Below, piece after piece: positions 8,177 through 17,990 of a DNA stretch of 64,000 nucleotides. Under the pieces are notes generated by a model. The model was not told the origin of the DNA and did no database searches. It saw only the letters and a list, made by a program, of their open reading frames with translations. The position numbers were made by a program, and so were the translations under genes. The DNA is from Aestuariispira ectoiniformans (GTDB lineage: Bacteria; Pseudomonadota; Alphaproteobacteria; UBA8366; Aestuariispiraceae): contig NZ_CP062788.1 in assembly GCF_025136295.1 (NCBI RefSeq), positions 2,745,588 to 2,809,587 on the forward strand, given 5' to 3'. The first letter of the stretch is position 1; the number at the start of each line of letters is the position of its first letter.

Positions 8177-9421
8177 TCAGATCGGGCTGGTTTCGGTTTT
8201 TGGGGCCATTGCGAGGGCGATTTTCTTGATGTTTTGGGCGGCGGCGGCGAGCAGGCATTGCGTTTTGACGGCGATGAGGCCGCGGAAGCGGGCGTATCGG
8301 TGTCCGAAGAGCTGCTTTGCGTCGGCAAAGGAGCGTTCTACAGTTTCCTTGCGTCTTTTATAGAGCCTTTTGCCCCAGTCGGTGAGACGGTGGGCGTCCG
8401 CGCGCTCCCGGGCATCCTGCCAGACATGGCGGGTGACGGTTTTGGTGTGTTTGGCGCTGCCGGTGCAGGAGGCAAGCAGCGGGCAGGTGGCGCAGACCTT
8501 CGGGTCGCTTTTGTAATGGCGATAGCCGTTGCGGTCGGTGGTGGCATAATTCAGGAGCTGGCCCTGCGGACAGCGGTAGCCGTCTAACTGCCGGTCGTAC
8601 TGATAGTCCCGCTTGCGCAGCATGCCTGCCCGGTGGCTCGGGCGGCGATAGCCGGTTACACCGAGGATCTCCCTGTCTTCCAGCCCCTTGGCGATGCCCG
8701 CCGTGGCATAGCCTGCATCCAGCCCGACCGCCTGGACATCCAGGCCGAAGCGATCCCGCTGCCGGTCGAGCCGGTCCAGATAGGGGATACTGTCATGCAC
8801 AGTGGCCGGGGTGGCGTGAGTATCGGTGATGATGCCATAACGCCCGTCCACCGTGCGGTGATCCAGATAAAAGAACCCCTTGGGCTTGCCTTCACGCACC
8901 ATGTAACCGGCTTCCGGGTCGGTGCGGCTGACCTTGGTCTCCTTTTGCCCGGGCGCGCGTTCCTTCGCCTTCAGCGGCTTTTTGGCATGGGCCGCCCGAT
9001 CCTCCTCAACCGCTAGGTCCAGCGCGTCCCAATAGTCGGCCCGGGACTTGGCTACCACTTGGCTGTCCCATTTGTTCTTGTTGGCATTGGCCTTCAGATG
9101 GGTGCTGTCGGTATAAAGCACCGTGCCGTCCACAAGACCCTTGGCAATCGCCTGTTCGACAATGTGATCGAAGATATCCTGCGCCAACTGCCGCTCCGAG
9201 CGGATGCCGAACAGGTAGCCGATGAACAGCGCCTTGAACTGCATCACCGGGTCCAGCGCCGGGCGGCCGTTATCCGCGCAATACAGACCGGCCACCCGGT
9301 CGTGGATAAACGAAAAGTCGATCACCGCATCGATCTTGCGAAGCAGGTGATCCGCAGGCACCAGACCCTCCAATGTCACCATCTCAAGTCGGCCCTGTTC
9401 AGGCTGGGGCTTCTTCAACAT
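8177..9421 (-). CDS. IS1182-family transposase, internally deleted
   Basis: 414 residues. The N-terminal DUF772-type region (LVPADHLLRKID, YCADNGRPALDPV, GYLFGIRSERQL) and the DDE residues can be seen: Asp105 in YTDST, Asp235 in GLDAGYAT and Glu362 in ERSF. From family knowledge, intact members have roughly 40 more residues after RSERQL, the stretch with VAYRWF and HSTxSQxRxRRF. Here RSERQL (to residue 79) runs straight into QDIFDHIVEQ. The reading frame is kept, so this looks like an in-frame deletion near base 9184 and a probably inactive enzyme. Confidence 0.9.
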   Translation of the reverse strand: MLKKPQPEQGRLEMVTLEGLVPADHLLRKIDAVIDFSFIHDRVAGLYCADNGRPALDPVMQFKALFIGYLFGIRSERQLAQDIFDHIVEQAIAKGLVDGTVLYTDSTHLKANANKNKWDSQVVAKSRADYWDALDLAVEEDRAAHAKKPLKAKERAPGQKETKVSRTDPEAGYMVREGKPKGFFYLDHRTVDGRYGIITDTHATPATVHDSIPYLDRLDRQRDRFGLDVQAVGLDAGYATAGIAKGLEDREILGVTGYRRPSHRAGMLRKRDYQYDRQLDGYRCPQGQLLNYATTDRNGYRHYKSDPKVCATCPLLASCTGSAKHTKTVTRHVWQDARERADAHRLTDWGKRLYKRRKETVERSFADAKQLFGHRYARFRGLIAVKTQCLLAAAAQNIKKIALAMAPKTETSPI

Positions 9422-9435
9422 AAAAACATAGAATC

Positions 9436-9466
9436 ACAAAGGCCCCGCTTGCGCGAGACCTTTGTC
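9436..9466 (-). other. Hairpin at IS right end, upstream of transposase
   Basis: On the minus strand ACAAAGGTCTCGC, GCAA and GCGGGGCCTTTGT fold into a 13-bp stem with two G-U pairs; on the plus strand those two positions are mismatches. It overlaps the inner part of the right terminal repeat and lies just before the transposase start. Such leader hairpins in IS ends typically block translation or transcription coming from outside; that role here is inference. Confidence 0.5.
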
Positions 9467-9475
9467 AGCAGTCTG

Positions 9476-9500
9476 AGGCGGGGAATTCCCCGCCTTTTTT
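9476..9500 (+). terminator. Intrinsic terminator at right edge of the IS
   Basis: AGGCGGGGAATTCCCCGCCT is a perfect 20-base palindrome followed by TTTTTT in the plus direction. The last three bases of the IS terminal repeat (AGG) overlap its first arm. It is oriented to stop plus-strand transcription from gloA and the IS. On the minus strand it follows gltA but is not followed by a T-run, because the IS lies there. Confidence 0.75.
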
Positions 9501-9520
9501 CATTCTGCTTGCCAGCGTTA

Positions 9521-10834
9521 TTAACGCTCGTTCACCGACATGAATGAACGCGGTGTCTCGCCTTTGTAAAGCTGGCGAGGACGGCCGATCTTCTGGTTCG
9601 GATCGGTGATCATTTCGTTCCACTGGGCAACCCAGCCGACAGTACGGGCCAGAGCGAAAAGCACGGTGAACATGCTGGTCGGGAAGCCAATAGCTTTCAA
9701 AATGATACCGGAATAGAAGTCGACATTCGGGAACAATTTGCGTTCCACAAAATAGTCGTCCTGCAAGGCGATCTGTTCCAGTTCCATGGCCAGTTCCAGC
9801 AGGGGATCATCAACACCCAGCTCGGCAAGCACCTCATGGCAGGACTTCTTCAACACACCGGCGCGCGGATCGAAGTTTTTGTAGACGCGATGACCAAAGC
9901 CCATCAGGCGGAACGGGTCATTCTTGTCCTTCGCGCGTGCAATAAATTCCGGAATGTTCTTCTTGTCGCCGATCTGGTTCAGCATGTTCAGAACGGCTTC
10001 GTTGGCGCCGCCATGTGCCGGTCCCCAAAGCGAGGAAATCCCTGCGGCAATGCAGGCGAACGGATTGGCACCGGAAGAACCGGCAATTCGGACCGTCGAC
10101 GTAGATGCATTCTGTTCATGGTCGGCATGGAGGATGAAAATCCGGTCCATAGCACGGGCCACGGCAGGGCTGATTTGATAATCTTCCGCAGGAACGCTGA
10201 AGGTCATATGCAGGAAGTTTTCTGCATAGGAGAGCTTGTTTTGCGGATAGACGAACGGCTGGCCGACGGAATATTTGTAGGCCATCGCAGCAAGGGTCGG
10301 CATTTTCGCAATCAGGCGATGCGATGCCACCATGCGCTGGTGCGGGTCGTTGATATCCGTGGAGTCATGGTAGAAGGCGGACAATGCGCCAACAACCCCG
10401 ACCATGATCGCCATCGGGTGGGCATCGCGACGGAAACCACGGAAGAAATTCATCATCTGTTCATGAACCATCGTGTGATAGGTGATGGTTGTGTTGAATT
10501 TCTCTTTGTCCGCTTTGTTCGGAAGATCGCCATGAAGAAGCAGATAGGCTACTTCCAGAAAATCACTGTTTTCCGCCAACTCTTCAATGGAATATCCACG
10601 GTGCAACAGGACACCCTTGTCGCCATCAATGAAGGTGATTGCGGAATCACAGGAACCTGTACTGGTATAGCCCGGGTCATAGGTGAAGTAGCCCGTTTGG
10701 CCATAGAGTTTGCGAACGTCGATGACTTTTGGCCCCATCGTGCCGCCAATGACCGGCAGATCATAGCTGTTGCCGGTGGCGTGATCCACCAGAGTGACAT
10801 GTTCGTTGCCAGTACTGGAGTTGTCCTGGGTCAT
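9521..10834 (-). CDS. gltA: Citrate synthase
   Basis: 437 residues from the ATG at 10834, which has a strong AAAGGAGG ribosome site; an in-frame extension to 10960 lacks one. Condenses oxaloacetate and acetyl-CoA at the head of the TCA cycle. It is the hexameric, NADH-sensitive Gram-negative type by length and by its N-terminal beta domain. Catalytic residues lie in [12 protein letters not shown] (His), [15 protein letters not shown] (His) and VDFYSGI (Asp). It lies downstream of gltX on the same strand, 164 bases apart. Confidence 0.97.
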   Translation of the reverse strand: MTQDNSSTGNEHVTLVDHATGNSYDLPVIGGTMGPKVIDVRKLYGQTGYFTYDPGYTSTGSCDSAITFIDGDKGVLLHRGYSIEELAENSDFLEVAYLLLHGDLPNKADKEKFNTTITYHTMVHEQMMNFFRGFRRDAHPMAIMVGVVGALSAFYHDSTDINDPHQRMVASHRLIAKMPTLAAMAYKYSVGQPFVYPQNKLSYAENFLHMTFSVPAEDYQISPAVARAMDRIFILHADHEQNASTSTVRIAGSSGANPFACIAAGISSLWGPAHGGANEAVLNMLNQIGDKKNIPEFIARAKDKNDPFRLMGFGHRVYKNFDPRAGVLKKSCHEVLAELGVDDPLLELAMELEQIALQDDYFVERKLFPNVDFYSGIILKAIGFPTSMFTVLFALARTVGWVAQWNEMITDPNQKIGRPRQLYKGETPRSFMSVNER

Positions 10835-10941
10835 AGTCTCAACCTCCTTTGTAAAGTGCGGCAGCCAGTTTTTTATAGTTTGCTGCCAATTTTTGATTAT
10901 TACGTTTTTTTTCGGATTGGCCCCGTTCTTTTGCAGTGCAC

Positions 10942-10970
10942 AATATAGGTGCAGCCGCACTGGAAATCAA
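10942..10970 (-). promoter_or_regulatory. Predicted gltA promoter
   Basis: On the minus strand TTGATT (10965-10970) and TATATT (10942-10947) are separated by exactly 17 bases, a good sigma-70 spacing. It leaves a leader of roughly 100 bases before the gltA start. The element overlaps an inverted repeat (10950-10981). Confidence 0.5.
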
Positions 10971-10981
10971 ATGCGGCTGCA
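10950..10981. repeat. 10-bp inverted repeat over the gltA promoter
   Basis: TGCAGCCGCA and TGCGGCTGCA are perfect arms with a 12-base loop. It lies 18 bases beyond the gltX stop and straddles the predicted gltA -35 and spacer. In the minus direction no U-run follows. It may be a weak gltX terminator, or an operator for gltA. Confidence 0.5.
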
Positions 10982-10998
10982 AATTTTGTTCGAAGGTC

Positions 10999-12393
10999 CT
11001 AGTTTTCGGGAACTGCCCGCATTCGTGACAGACATTCGTCACGTCCCAGAACTTCCATTACTTCGAATAGGCCGGGAGACATATTCGACCCGGTGAGGGC
11101 GGCACGGACCGGCTGGGCAACCTTGCCAAAGCCAAGGTCCCGCGCTTCTCCGAACTCCCGCATGGCCTGTTCCAAGGCTTCCTCGGTCCAATCACCATGG
11201 CCTTCCAGATGGTCTGCCAATTCCTTCAGCAGGGCGGAAGAACCTTCTTTCAGAAGCTTGGCTGCTTTTGGATTGATCAGCGGGAATTGCGGCGGAACCA
11301 GGTAGAAGGCGGAATTTTCAGCAAGATGGGTAATTAACTTTGCCCGGGTCTTCAGACCATCCATACCCGCCAGCAGGCGCGCACGTCCGGTATCATCGAC
11401 CGCAACCGGCATCAGTGGCTCAATCAGGGACACAAGACGCTCGTTATCAGCTTCCTGAATGTAGTGGCCATTCAGATTTTCCAATTTCGCAAAGTCGAAC
11501 CGTGCCGGGGATTTACCAACCGCGTCCAGGTCGAACCATTCAATGGCCTGTTCCTGCGAAATGATTTCATCATCACCATGTGCCCAGCCAAGACGCAGCA
11601 GGTAATTGTTAAGGGCTTCCGGCAGGTATCCCAAATCGCGGTATGCTTCTGCCCCCAGGGCACCGTGGCGTTTTGAAAGTTTTGCTCCATCCGGGCCATG
11701 AATAAGCGGGATATGCGCAAATTTCGGTGTTTCCCAGCCGCAGGCCTTGTACAGATGATACTGGCGGAAGGCATTTGTCAGGTGGTCATCTCCCCGGATC
11801 ACATGGGTGATTCCCATGTCGTGATCATCGACGACAACCGACAGCATATAGGTCGGCGAACCATCGGCACGGAGCAGAATGAAATCGTCCAACTGCTGAT
11901 TCTGGATCGTGACAGATCCCTGGACGAGATCGACAATCGTCGTTTCGCCTTCGGTCGGCATTTTGACGCGCACAACCGGGTCCACACCTTCTGGCGCCTC
12001 ATCAGGGGAGCGGTCGCGCCACATGCCATTGTAACGCATGGGACGGCCTTCCGCGCGGGCGGTCTGGCGCATTTCGTCCAGCTCTTCCTGCGAGCAGTAG
12101 CAATAATATGCCTTGCCTTCCTCTACGAGGCGGTGCGCAACTTCCATATGACGGCCGGCATTCTGGGATTGGAAAACGACGTCCTCATCAGACATCAATC
12201 CAAGCCAGGACAGGCCATCCTTGATGGCGTCAATGGCTTCCGTGGTTGACCGCTGGCGGTCGGTATCTTCGATACGCAGCAGATACCTGCCACCATGGTG
12301 TTTGGCGTAAAGCCAGTTAAAAAGAGCTGTCCGCGCACCGCCGATATGAAGAAATCCGGTAGGCGAGGGCGCAAAACGAGTTACAACGGTCAT
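10999..12393 (-). CDS. gltX: Glutamyl-tRNA synthetase
   Basis: 464 residues, class I synthetase that charges tRNA-Glu. The HIGH signature is [19 protein letters not shown] at the N-terminus and the KMSKS-like loop is AKLSKRHGA. The C-terminal anticodon-binding domain follows from about residue 320. It is divergent from comEC, with 86 bases between them. Confidence 0.96.
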   Translation of the reverse strand: MTVVTRFAPSPTGFLHIGGARTALFNWLYAKHHGGRYLLRIEDTDRQRSTTEAIDAIKDGLSWLGLMSDEDVVFQSQNAGRHMEVAHRLVEEGKAYYCYCSQEELDEMRQTARAEGRPMRYNGMWRDRSPDEAPEGVDPVVRVKMPTEGETTIVDLVQGSVTIQNQQLDDFILLRADGSPTYMLSVVVDDHDMGITHVIRGDDHLTNAFRQYHLYKACGWETPKFAHIPLIHGPDGAKLSKRHGALGAEAYRDLGYLPEALNNYLLRLGWAHGDDEIISQEQAIEWFDLDAVGKSPARFDFAKLENLNGHYIQEADNERLVSLIEPLMPVAVDDTGRARLLAGMDGLKTRAKLITHLAENSAFYLVPPQFPLINPKAAKLLKEGSSALLKELADHLEGHGDWTEEALEQAMREFGEARDLGFGKVAQPVRAALTGSNMSPGLFEVMEVLGRDECLSRMRAVPEN

Positions 12394-12479
12394 ACCGTGC
12401 CCCTTTTCTTAAGACATATTTTGCAGAAACTGGCTGCGGTTTATCATACTTAACCCCAGGTGCGCAAAGCACTTATAGG

Positions 12480-14636
12480 GTGATTGCCGTCCTATGGACA
12501 CAGATCGTCGGGAATAGTGGGGGGAGCAGCCGATGGTGGCGGCGCGTGGATAGAATATTTGTTTTCAGCCCGATAGCCCTGGCGATCGGGATTGCTGTTT
12601 ATTTCCAGTTGCCGTTTGAACCTCCGGCAATTGTGACATTTCCTATCGCCTTGACTGTTGGCCTCGGTCTGTTGCTGTTTGTTTTTACTATTCAACGCGA
12701 TGCAATGCGTATTTCCGGCATATTGCTGTTATGTGCCGTAGTTGGATTTGCTGCGGCGCAGGGCCGCACAATGGTCGTGGCTGCGCCCGTGCTGCCGCAC
12801 CATTGGGAAGGGAAGCATTCCTTTTACGGCCGTATCATCCAGATTGAACATTTCGATGACGGAGACAGATTGACCCTGGATCAGGTCACTTTGAAGAAAA
12901 TCGGACATGAAGATACGCCCGAACGTATCAGGCTTAAAACAAGGTCATCTGGAAAGTTGAACATCGGTGATTTCATTCAAGGACTTGCCGTACTTCGATC
13001 GCCTCCTCAGCCCTCTGTGCCGGGGGTATATGATTTTACCAGACGTGCCTGGTTTATGCGGATCGGGGCCGTTGGTTTTACTTTGGGGGAGCCTGTCAGA
13101 CGGCTCACCCCCCTACAGTCAGCGGTTACGGACAGCCTGTGGATTCTGGTTAATCGCCTTCGGGACAATGTAGGCGAAGCCTTGTTCAAGGCCATGGATG
13201 ATGACCGGACGGCGGGATTGGCTGTTGCATTGTCCATCGGTGATCGTAGCCGAATAGCACCAGAGGTCAGAGAAGAGTTGCGTGCTGCCGGGCTTGCTCA
13301 TTTGCTGGCTATTTCGGGATTGCATATGATGCTGGTGGTCATTTGCCTGTTTTCCACCTCGAGAGCCTTGCTTGCTTCCATAGAGCCTCTTGCCCTTCGA
13401 TATCCGATAAAGAAATGGGCTGCCTTGTTCGCGATTGCGGGGGCGTTGGGTTATCTGCTGCTGGCAGGTATCACGATTCCGACACAGCGTGCCTTTCTGA
13501 TGGCCTTTCTGGCGATGTTGGCGGTGATTATCGATCGCACACCCATTTCGTTGAGACTGGTTGCATTTGCGGCAATCGTTATTTTGGTTTTACGGCCCGA
13601 AGCGTTGTTGAGTCCCAGTTTTCAACTATCGTTTGCCGCGGTCACCGCACTCGTCGCATTCTTTGAAACGCCGATAATGCAGCAATTCAACTCCGCAATC
13701 AGGAAAACGGTTTTCCGCCGTGCAGCAGGCTATTTTCTACTACTCTCCTTAACGACACTGGTTGCATCCATGGCAACGGCACCATTTGCCTGGCATCATT
13801 TCGGACAGGTTGCGCCTTATGGATTGCTTGGCAATTTGGTGGCAATTCCATTGATGGCATTTGTTGTCATGCCGCTTTTAATTGTAACTGTCTTTGCTGC
13901 CCTGATTTTGCCGGCAGGAGCACTGGCCCTGTTGGCTTGGCCGCTTCATAAGGGGCTGGAACTGATCCTGTCAGTTTCCGGATGGGTCTCCGGCATTGAA
14001 GGAGCCCAAATTCAACTGACGCCCCTGCATTCCTGGTCGCTCTCTATAATTGTTTCCGGCGGACTGGTACTTTGCCTCTGTCATGGGAAAAAACGTTGGC
14101 TGGGTATGATTGGAATTGTCGGGGGAATCTCAATCGCACCCCTGTTTCCACCGCCTGATTTCCTGATTTCCGGCAATGGCCGCCTCGTGGCCATACGGGC
14201 AACGGATGACGATATCTATTATTCCACATTGAAGCGTGAGGGATATGTCGCAGAGTTATGGCTCAATCATCTAGGCGGGCAACGGGCAATTGCTTTTCCC
14301 GAACGTGAAACGAGTTGGCCCGGGGGAATGATTCGTTGCGATACTCTTGCGTGTTCTGCGGCTTTGGAAGGCGGCATCGTCGCCGGGATCGTGGATAAGG
14401 AACTCGCCCTGTTGGAGGACTGTAGCTATGCGGACATCTTGCTTGCCCCGACGACGACAGTCCCCCGCAGTCGCTGTCGACGACCTACTATCCTGATCGA
14501 CCGGCAGGCGCTAAAGAAAAACGGGGGATATGCGATCTATCTGAAAGGGCGCTACCCGTGGTCAACATCACCTGAACTGGTAACTTTTCGCCAAGAAAGC
14601 GGATTGCGCCCATGGAGCGGCTTTTCGGACCGTTAG
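12480..14636 (+). CDS. comEC: ComEC/Rec2-family DNA uptake channel protein
   Basis: 718 residues. An N-terminal membrane segment and DUF4131-like OB region (about 30-200) are followed by the Competence domain (about 235-510) with many transmembrane helices; GLAHLLAISGLHMMLV is the family signature. ComEC moves single-stranded DNA across the inner membrane in natural competence. The C-terminal part (about 560-718) is short and I see no HxHxDH metallo-beta-lactamase motif, so the hydrolase domain seen in many ComEC proteins is reduced or missing. The GTG start is uncertain. It converges on lexA with a 6-base gap. Confidence 0.88.
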   Translation: MIAVLWTQIVGNSGGSSRWWRRVDRIFVFSPIALAIGIAVYFQLPFEPPAIVTFPIALTVGLGLLLFVFTIQRDAMRISGILLLCAVVGFAAAQGRTMVVAAPVLPHHWEGKHSFYGRIIQIEHFDDGDRLTLDQVTLKKIGHEDTPERIRLKTRSSGKLNIGDFIQGLAVLRSPPQPSVPGVYDFTRRAWFMRIGAVGFTLGEPVRRLTPLQSAVTDSLWILVNRLRDNVGEALFKAMDDDRTAGLAVALSIGDRSRIAPEVREELRAAGLAHLLAISGLHMMLVVICLFSTSRALLASIEPLALRYPIKKWAALFAIAGALGYLLLAGITIPTQRAFLMAFLAMLAVIIDRTPISLRLVAFAAIVILVLRPEALLSPSFQLSFAAVTALVAFFETPIMQQFNSAIRKTVFRRAAGYFLLLSLTTLVASMATAPFAWHHFGQVAPYGLLGNLVAIPLMAFVVMPLLIVTVFAALILPAGALALLAWPLHKGLELILSVSGWVSGIEGAQIQLTPLHSWSLSIIVSGGLVLCLCHGKKRWLGMIGIVGGISIAPLFPPPDFLISGNGRLVAIRATDDDIYYSTLKREGYVAELWLNHLGGQRAIAFPERETSWPGGMIRCDTLACSAALEGGIVAGIVDKELALLEDCSYADILLAPTTTVPRSRCRRPTILIDRQALKKNGGYAIYLKGRYPWSTSPELVTFRQESGLRPWSGFSDR

Positions 14637-14642
14637 GGTTGA

Positions 14643-15338
14643 TCAGTATTTTCTCAACAAGCCGACAAGGCGCCCCTGGACATCAATTTGATCCGGGCCA
14701 TAGATACGAGTTTTATACTTGGGGTTTGCCGGTTCAAGTTCAACGGATTTTCCCTTCTTATGCAGGGTCTTAAGCGTCACTTCTTCACGTTCCACAAGAG
14801 CAACGACAATATCGCCGCTGTCTGCTGTTTCCGTGCGCTCGATAATGACTGTATCACCATCCATGATACCGGCGTTGATCATGGAATCACCGTCAACTTC
14901 CAGGGCATAATGATCCCCTTTACCCAGAAGGGCGGCTGGAACCTCCACCGTCATGGAGGGGTCGCGCAGGGCTTCGATTGGCGTACCGGCGGCAATCCGG
15001 CCATAAAGTTGCAGTTGTACCGCAGCATTGGCAACTTCCGGGGGCTGGCTATGCCCGCCGATTTCCTGACGGCGAAGCGTCTCGACTTTCCGGTTTCGTA
15101 TCGGCAACTGCTCTCTGTCGGTGTTTTCCGGCAGACGGATAACCTCAAGCGCTCTGGCGCGATGGGGAAGGCGGCGGACGAAACCACGTTCTTCCAGGCT
15201 GGTAATGAGACGGTGAATCCCGGACTTCGACTTGAGATTCAGGGCTTCCTTCATCTCATCGAAGGAAGGGGAAACGCCATCCTGATGCAGACGGTCATGA
15301 ATGAACATCAAAAGGTCGTGTTGCTTGCGTGTCAGCAT
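14643..15338 (-). CDS. lexA: LexA SOS repressor
   Basis: 231 residues. An N-terminal winged helix (about 1-65) binds DNA. The S24 peptidase domain carries the Ala-Gly cleavage region ([11 protein letters not shown]), the catalytic Ser in [11 protein letters not shown] and the catalytic Lys in [14 protein letters not shown]. RecA-stimulated self-cleavage relieves repression of DNA-repair genes. A matching SOS box lies upstream at 15410, so it represses itself. ATG is preceded by GGGAGAGAAG. Confidence 0.96.
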   Translation of the reverse strand: MLTRKQHDLLMFIHDRLHQDGVSPSFDEMKEALNLKSKSGIHRLITSLEERGFVRRLPHRARALEVIRLPENTDREQLPIRNRKVETLRRQEIGGHSQPPEVANAAVQLQLYGRIAAGTPIEALRDPSMTVEVPAALLGKGDHYALEVDGDSMINAGIMDGDTVIIERTETADSGDIVVALVEREEVTLKTLHKKGKSVELEPANPKYKTRIYGPDQIDVQGRLVGLLRKY

Positions 15339-15386
15339 TCTTCTCTCCCGGCGCCCTTGGCGGTTGCGCTTCGGGTCAAGTATTTA

Positions 15387-15424
15387 GAACAAAATGAAAA
15401 CTCACATCTGTTCTATTTGTGTTC
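15387..15424. promoter_or_regulatory. SOS boxes upstream of lexA
   Basis: GTTCTATTTGTGTTC at 15410-15424 is a perfect alphaproteobacterial SOS box, GTTC-N7-GTTC. A weaker copy, GAAC-N7-AAAC, lies at 15387-15401. Both are in the 136-base gap between moeA and lexA, so LexA likely binds here to repress its own gene. Confidence 0.8.
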
Positions 15425-15474
15425 TTTGTTCCTGTCAAGTTCCACGTCCAGTCAACGACCGCGGCCGGTCGGTT

Positions 15475-16695
15475 CTACAGGATTCGATGAGACGAGGGGA
15501 ATTGTATGATATCAACAAGTTGACCGGCTTTCATCGGAGCTGAATGGGCTGGTCGAACGACCAGGCAACCGGCGCCTGACAGGCGGGAAAGCATGGAGCT
15601 ATCCTGCTTTTCAAAGGGTTTGACGCGCAGTGATTCGCCGGGAGCATTCGTGAAGACCGCCCGCATGTATTCTTCCCGGTGGTCATTTTGCGGAATATCG
15701 CAGTCCAGGACCGCTTTACTGCGATGTGTAAACGCCTCAGAGGCCTTTCCGCTCAGCTTGGCAACGGCCGGTGCAACGAAGACGGTACTGCAAACCAGCG
15801 TTGAAACCGGGTTGCCGGGCAATCCGATCATCGGTGTCTGGTTCAGGTGACCGAAAATCAAAGGTTTTCCCGGTCGCATGGCGATTTTCCAGAAATCAAC
15901 CTGCAGCCCCGTTTCCCCCAATACAGACTGGATAAGATCGTGGTCGCCAACAGAGGCGCCGCCAGTGGTGATCAGCAGATCGGCAGATGCCGCCGCAGAC
16001 GCCATGGATTTCAGGTGTTCCGCGTTATCGCGTGCAACGCCCAGAAGGATGGGGTCGCAATCCAGTGCCTCCAACGTGGCGGCAAGGCCAAGGCTGTTGG
16101 AGCTGACGATCTGGCTGGGACCCATTGGCTCACCCGGCATGACGATCTCGTCTCCCGTTGCAAGAATTGCCACGCGGGGGCGGCGGTGCACCATGATCCA
16201 CGGCACATTCATTGCTGCAAGGAGGCCCACATCACGCGCGCTTAGTGTCTGACCGGCTTCAAGCAGGGTTTGCCCCTCTGCAAAGTCCAGCCCGGCCGCA
16301 CGGACAAATTTCCCGGAGTGGGGAGGCAGATTGATCCGGACGGTACTCTCGTTGGGCTTTTCCGTATCTTCCTGCATGACAACGGCATCCGCACCTTCGG
16401 GCATCGGACCGCCGGTGAAAATGCGCACCGCCTGACCTTCGCCGACGGGCCTGTCGCATACGCCGCCCGCAGGAGCCTCACCAATAATCTCGAGTTCTGT
16501 GCCCGGAGACGGGATATCACAGGCGCGCACAGCGTAGCCATCCATTGCGGATACGGCTGTCGGTGGTTGCGTGCGCCGCGCCTTTACGTCTTCTGCCAGA
16601 ACACGTCCCAAGGCGTTGCGTATAGAAATCTGTTCGGCGGGAAGGGGCCCAAGAGCGGCTAGAATACGAGTGCGTGCATCATCTACAGAAATCAT
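15475..16695 (-). CDS. moeA: MoeA molybdopterin molybdenumtransferase
   Basis: 406 residues. Inserts molybdate into adenylylated molybdopterin to give active cofactor. Family marks are [12 protein letters not shown] near the N-terminus, the MoCF domain [11 protein letters not shown], and [10 protein letters not shown] followed by GLPGNPVS. The start overlaps the moaC stop (AATGA), so the two are translationally coupled. Confidence 0.95.
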   Translation of the reverse strand: MISVDDARTRILAALGPLPAEQISIRNALGRVLAEDVKARRTQPPTAVSAMDGYAVRACDIPSPGTELEIIGEAPAGGVCDRPVGEGQAVRIFTGGPMPEGADAVVMQEDTEKPNESTVRINLPPHSGKFVRAAGLDFAEGQTLLEAGQTLSARDVGLLAAMNVPWIMVHRRPRVAILATGDEIVMPGEPMGPSQIVSSNSLGLAATLEALDCDPILLGVARDNAEHLKSMASAAASADLLITTGGASVGDHDLIQSVLGETGLQVDFWKIAMRPGKPLIFGHLNQTPMIGLPGNPVSTLVCSTVFVAPAVAKLSGKASEAFTHRSKAVLDCDIPQNDHREEYMRAVFTNAPGESLRVKPFEKQDSSMLSRLSGAGCLVVRPAHSAPMKAGQLVDIIQFPSSHRIL

Positions 16696-17171
16696 TTCGA
16701 AGCTCTATATTCTCCGGATTTACCACCAGCTTTGTAAACCAGTTCAATATCGGTAATGCGCATGCTTTTGTCTGCTGCCTTGACCATATCGTATACGGTC
16801 AATGCAGCGACCGAGACGGCGGTCAAAGCTTCCATTTCAACGCCGGTGCGCCCTTTGAGTTTGCAGGTGGCCTCGATGTCGACCGCATTACTGTCCTGAG
16901 ACAGCGACAGCGTTACCTTGACGGAGGTGAGGGCAAGCGGATGGCAAAGCGGTATCAGGTCTGGCGTCCTTTTTGCCCCCATGATTCCGGCCAGTTGCGC
17001 CACAGTTAGGACATCGCCCTTTTTGACACCGCCCTCCTTGATCAGCAAAAGGGTTTCCGGCTGCATCAGGATGCTGCCGCGTGCCGTCGCAACTCGTTCG
17101 GTTTCGTCTTTCGGGGAAACGTCGACCATGACGGCGTTTCCCTGCTCATCAATATGCGTCAGTTTTCCCAT
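16692..17171 (-). CDS. moaC: MoaC cyclic pyranopterin monophosphate synthase
   Basis: 159 residues. Works after MoaA in forming cPMP, the first stable intermediate of molybdenum cofactor synthesis. Seen are the family segments [16 protein letters not shown], the catalytic-site [11 protein letters not shown], and [20 protein letters not shown] with the active-site Lys in MVKAADK. It lies between trpC and moeA; moaC and moeA after trpDC is a common alphaproteobacterial order. Confidence 0.96.
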   Translation of the reverse strand: MGKLTHIDEQGNAVMVDVSPKDETERVATARGSILMQPETLLLIKEGGVKKGDVLTVAQLAGIMGAKRTPDLIPLCHPLALTSVKVTLSLSQDSNAVDIEATCKLKGRTGVEMEALTAVSVAALTVYDMVKAADKSMRITDIELVYKAGGKSGEYRASK

Positions 17172-17189
17172 CTCTGTCCTGCCAGGTAT

Positions 17190-17990
17190 CTAGTCTGCTG
17201 CACGGCTGAGCAAAGCTCTGGTTGCCGCCGTGACATCCGCCTGCCGCATCAGGGATTCTCCGACGAGGAAGCAGTTGGCCCCGACCTTTGACATGCGTGC
17301 AAGGTCCGCAGGGGCGTAAAGTCCGCTTTCTGCAATCAACAACTTGTCTTCCGGAACACGGGAAGAAAGCTCTTCCGTTGTCGCAAGGTCGATTTCCAAG
17401 GTCTTGAGATTACGGTTATTTACGCCCAGGAGAGGGGACTTCAGCTTCAATGCGCGGTCAAGTTCTTCCGCATTATGCACTTCCACCAGGACATCCATTC
17501 CCAGGTTGAATGCGACCGTTTCCAGTTCGACGGCCTTTTCATCGTCAAGGGCGGCCATGATAAGCAAGATACAATCAGCACCAATGGCACGGGCTTCATA
17601 GACCTGATACGGGTCTAGCATGAAATCCTTGCGCAAGACCGGCAGGTCGACAACCATACGTGCCGCCGTCAGGTAATCATCACTGCCCTGGAAATAGGGG
17701 ACGTCGGTCAGGATGGACAGGCAGGTCGCACCGCCACTACGATAGTCCCTGGCCAGCTTTGCCGGTGCGAAATCTTCCCTGATCAATCCTTTGGAGGGAG
17801 AGGCCTTTTTGATCTCGGCGATCAGCCCGTATTCACCTGCATCCGCTTTGGCTTTCAATGCATTGTAAAAACCGCGGGGGCGCGGCCCTTTCGCCGCGCG
17901 GTCCTTGATTTCGTCGTCAGAAATCAAGGCCTTACATGAGGCGATATGATCACGTTTGTCTGCGCAGATTTTGGTGAGAACGTCACTCAT
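17190..17990 (-). CDS. trpC: Indole-3-glycerol-phosphate synthase
   Basis: 266 residues from the ATG at 17990, which overlaps the trpD stop; the open frame extends further but without support. Closes the indole ring in tryptophan synthesis. A TIM barrel with the family motifs [12 protein letters not shown] (catalytic Lys), [17 protein letters not shown] and [12 protein letters not shown]. It is a stand-alone TrpC, without the TrpF fusion seen in enterobacteria. Confidence 0.96.
   Translation of the reverse strand: MSDVLTKICADKRDHIASCKALISDDEIKDRAAKGPRPRGFYNALKAKADAGEYGLIAEIKKASPSKGLIREDFAPAKLARDYRSGGATCLSILTDVPYFQGSDDYLTAARMVVDLPVLRKDFMLDPYQVYEARAIGADCILLIMAALDDEKAVELETVAFNLGMDVLVEVHNAEELDRALKLKSPLLGVNNRNLKTLEIDLATTEELSSRVPEDKLLIAESGLYAPADLARMSKVGANCFLVGESLMRQADVTAATRALLSRAAD

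Larger units (their letters stand above)
8081..9478 (-). mobile_element. IS1182-family insertion sequence
   Basis: The ends carry inverted repeats matching at 16 of 18 bases: CCTCAGACCGTTGACAAA at 8081-8098 and the complement of CCTCAGACTGCTGACAAA at 9461-9478. Between them lies one transposase gene. No clean target duplication is visible. Each end holds a hairpin (8096-8122 and 9436-9466) that could stop transcription leaving or entering the element. The element sits exactly between two terminator-like hairpins. The transposase has an internal deletion (see its entry). Confidence 0.85.

Noticed and set aside
9836-10948. Long plus-strand frame opposite gltA
   Set aside because: Complete overlap with citrate synthase and no recognisable protein features.
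10835-10960. N-terminal extension of gltA by 42 residues
   Set aside because: AAAGGAGG stands just before the ATG at 10834 and the extension overlaps leader sequence and hairpins.
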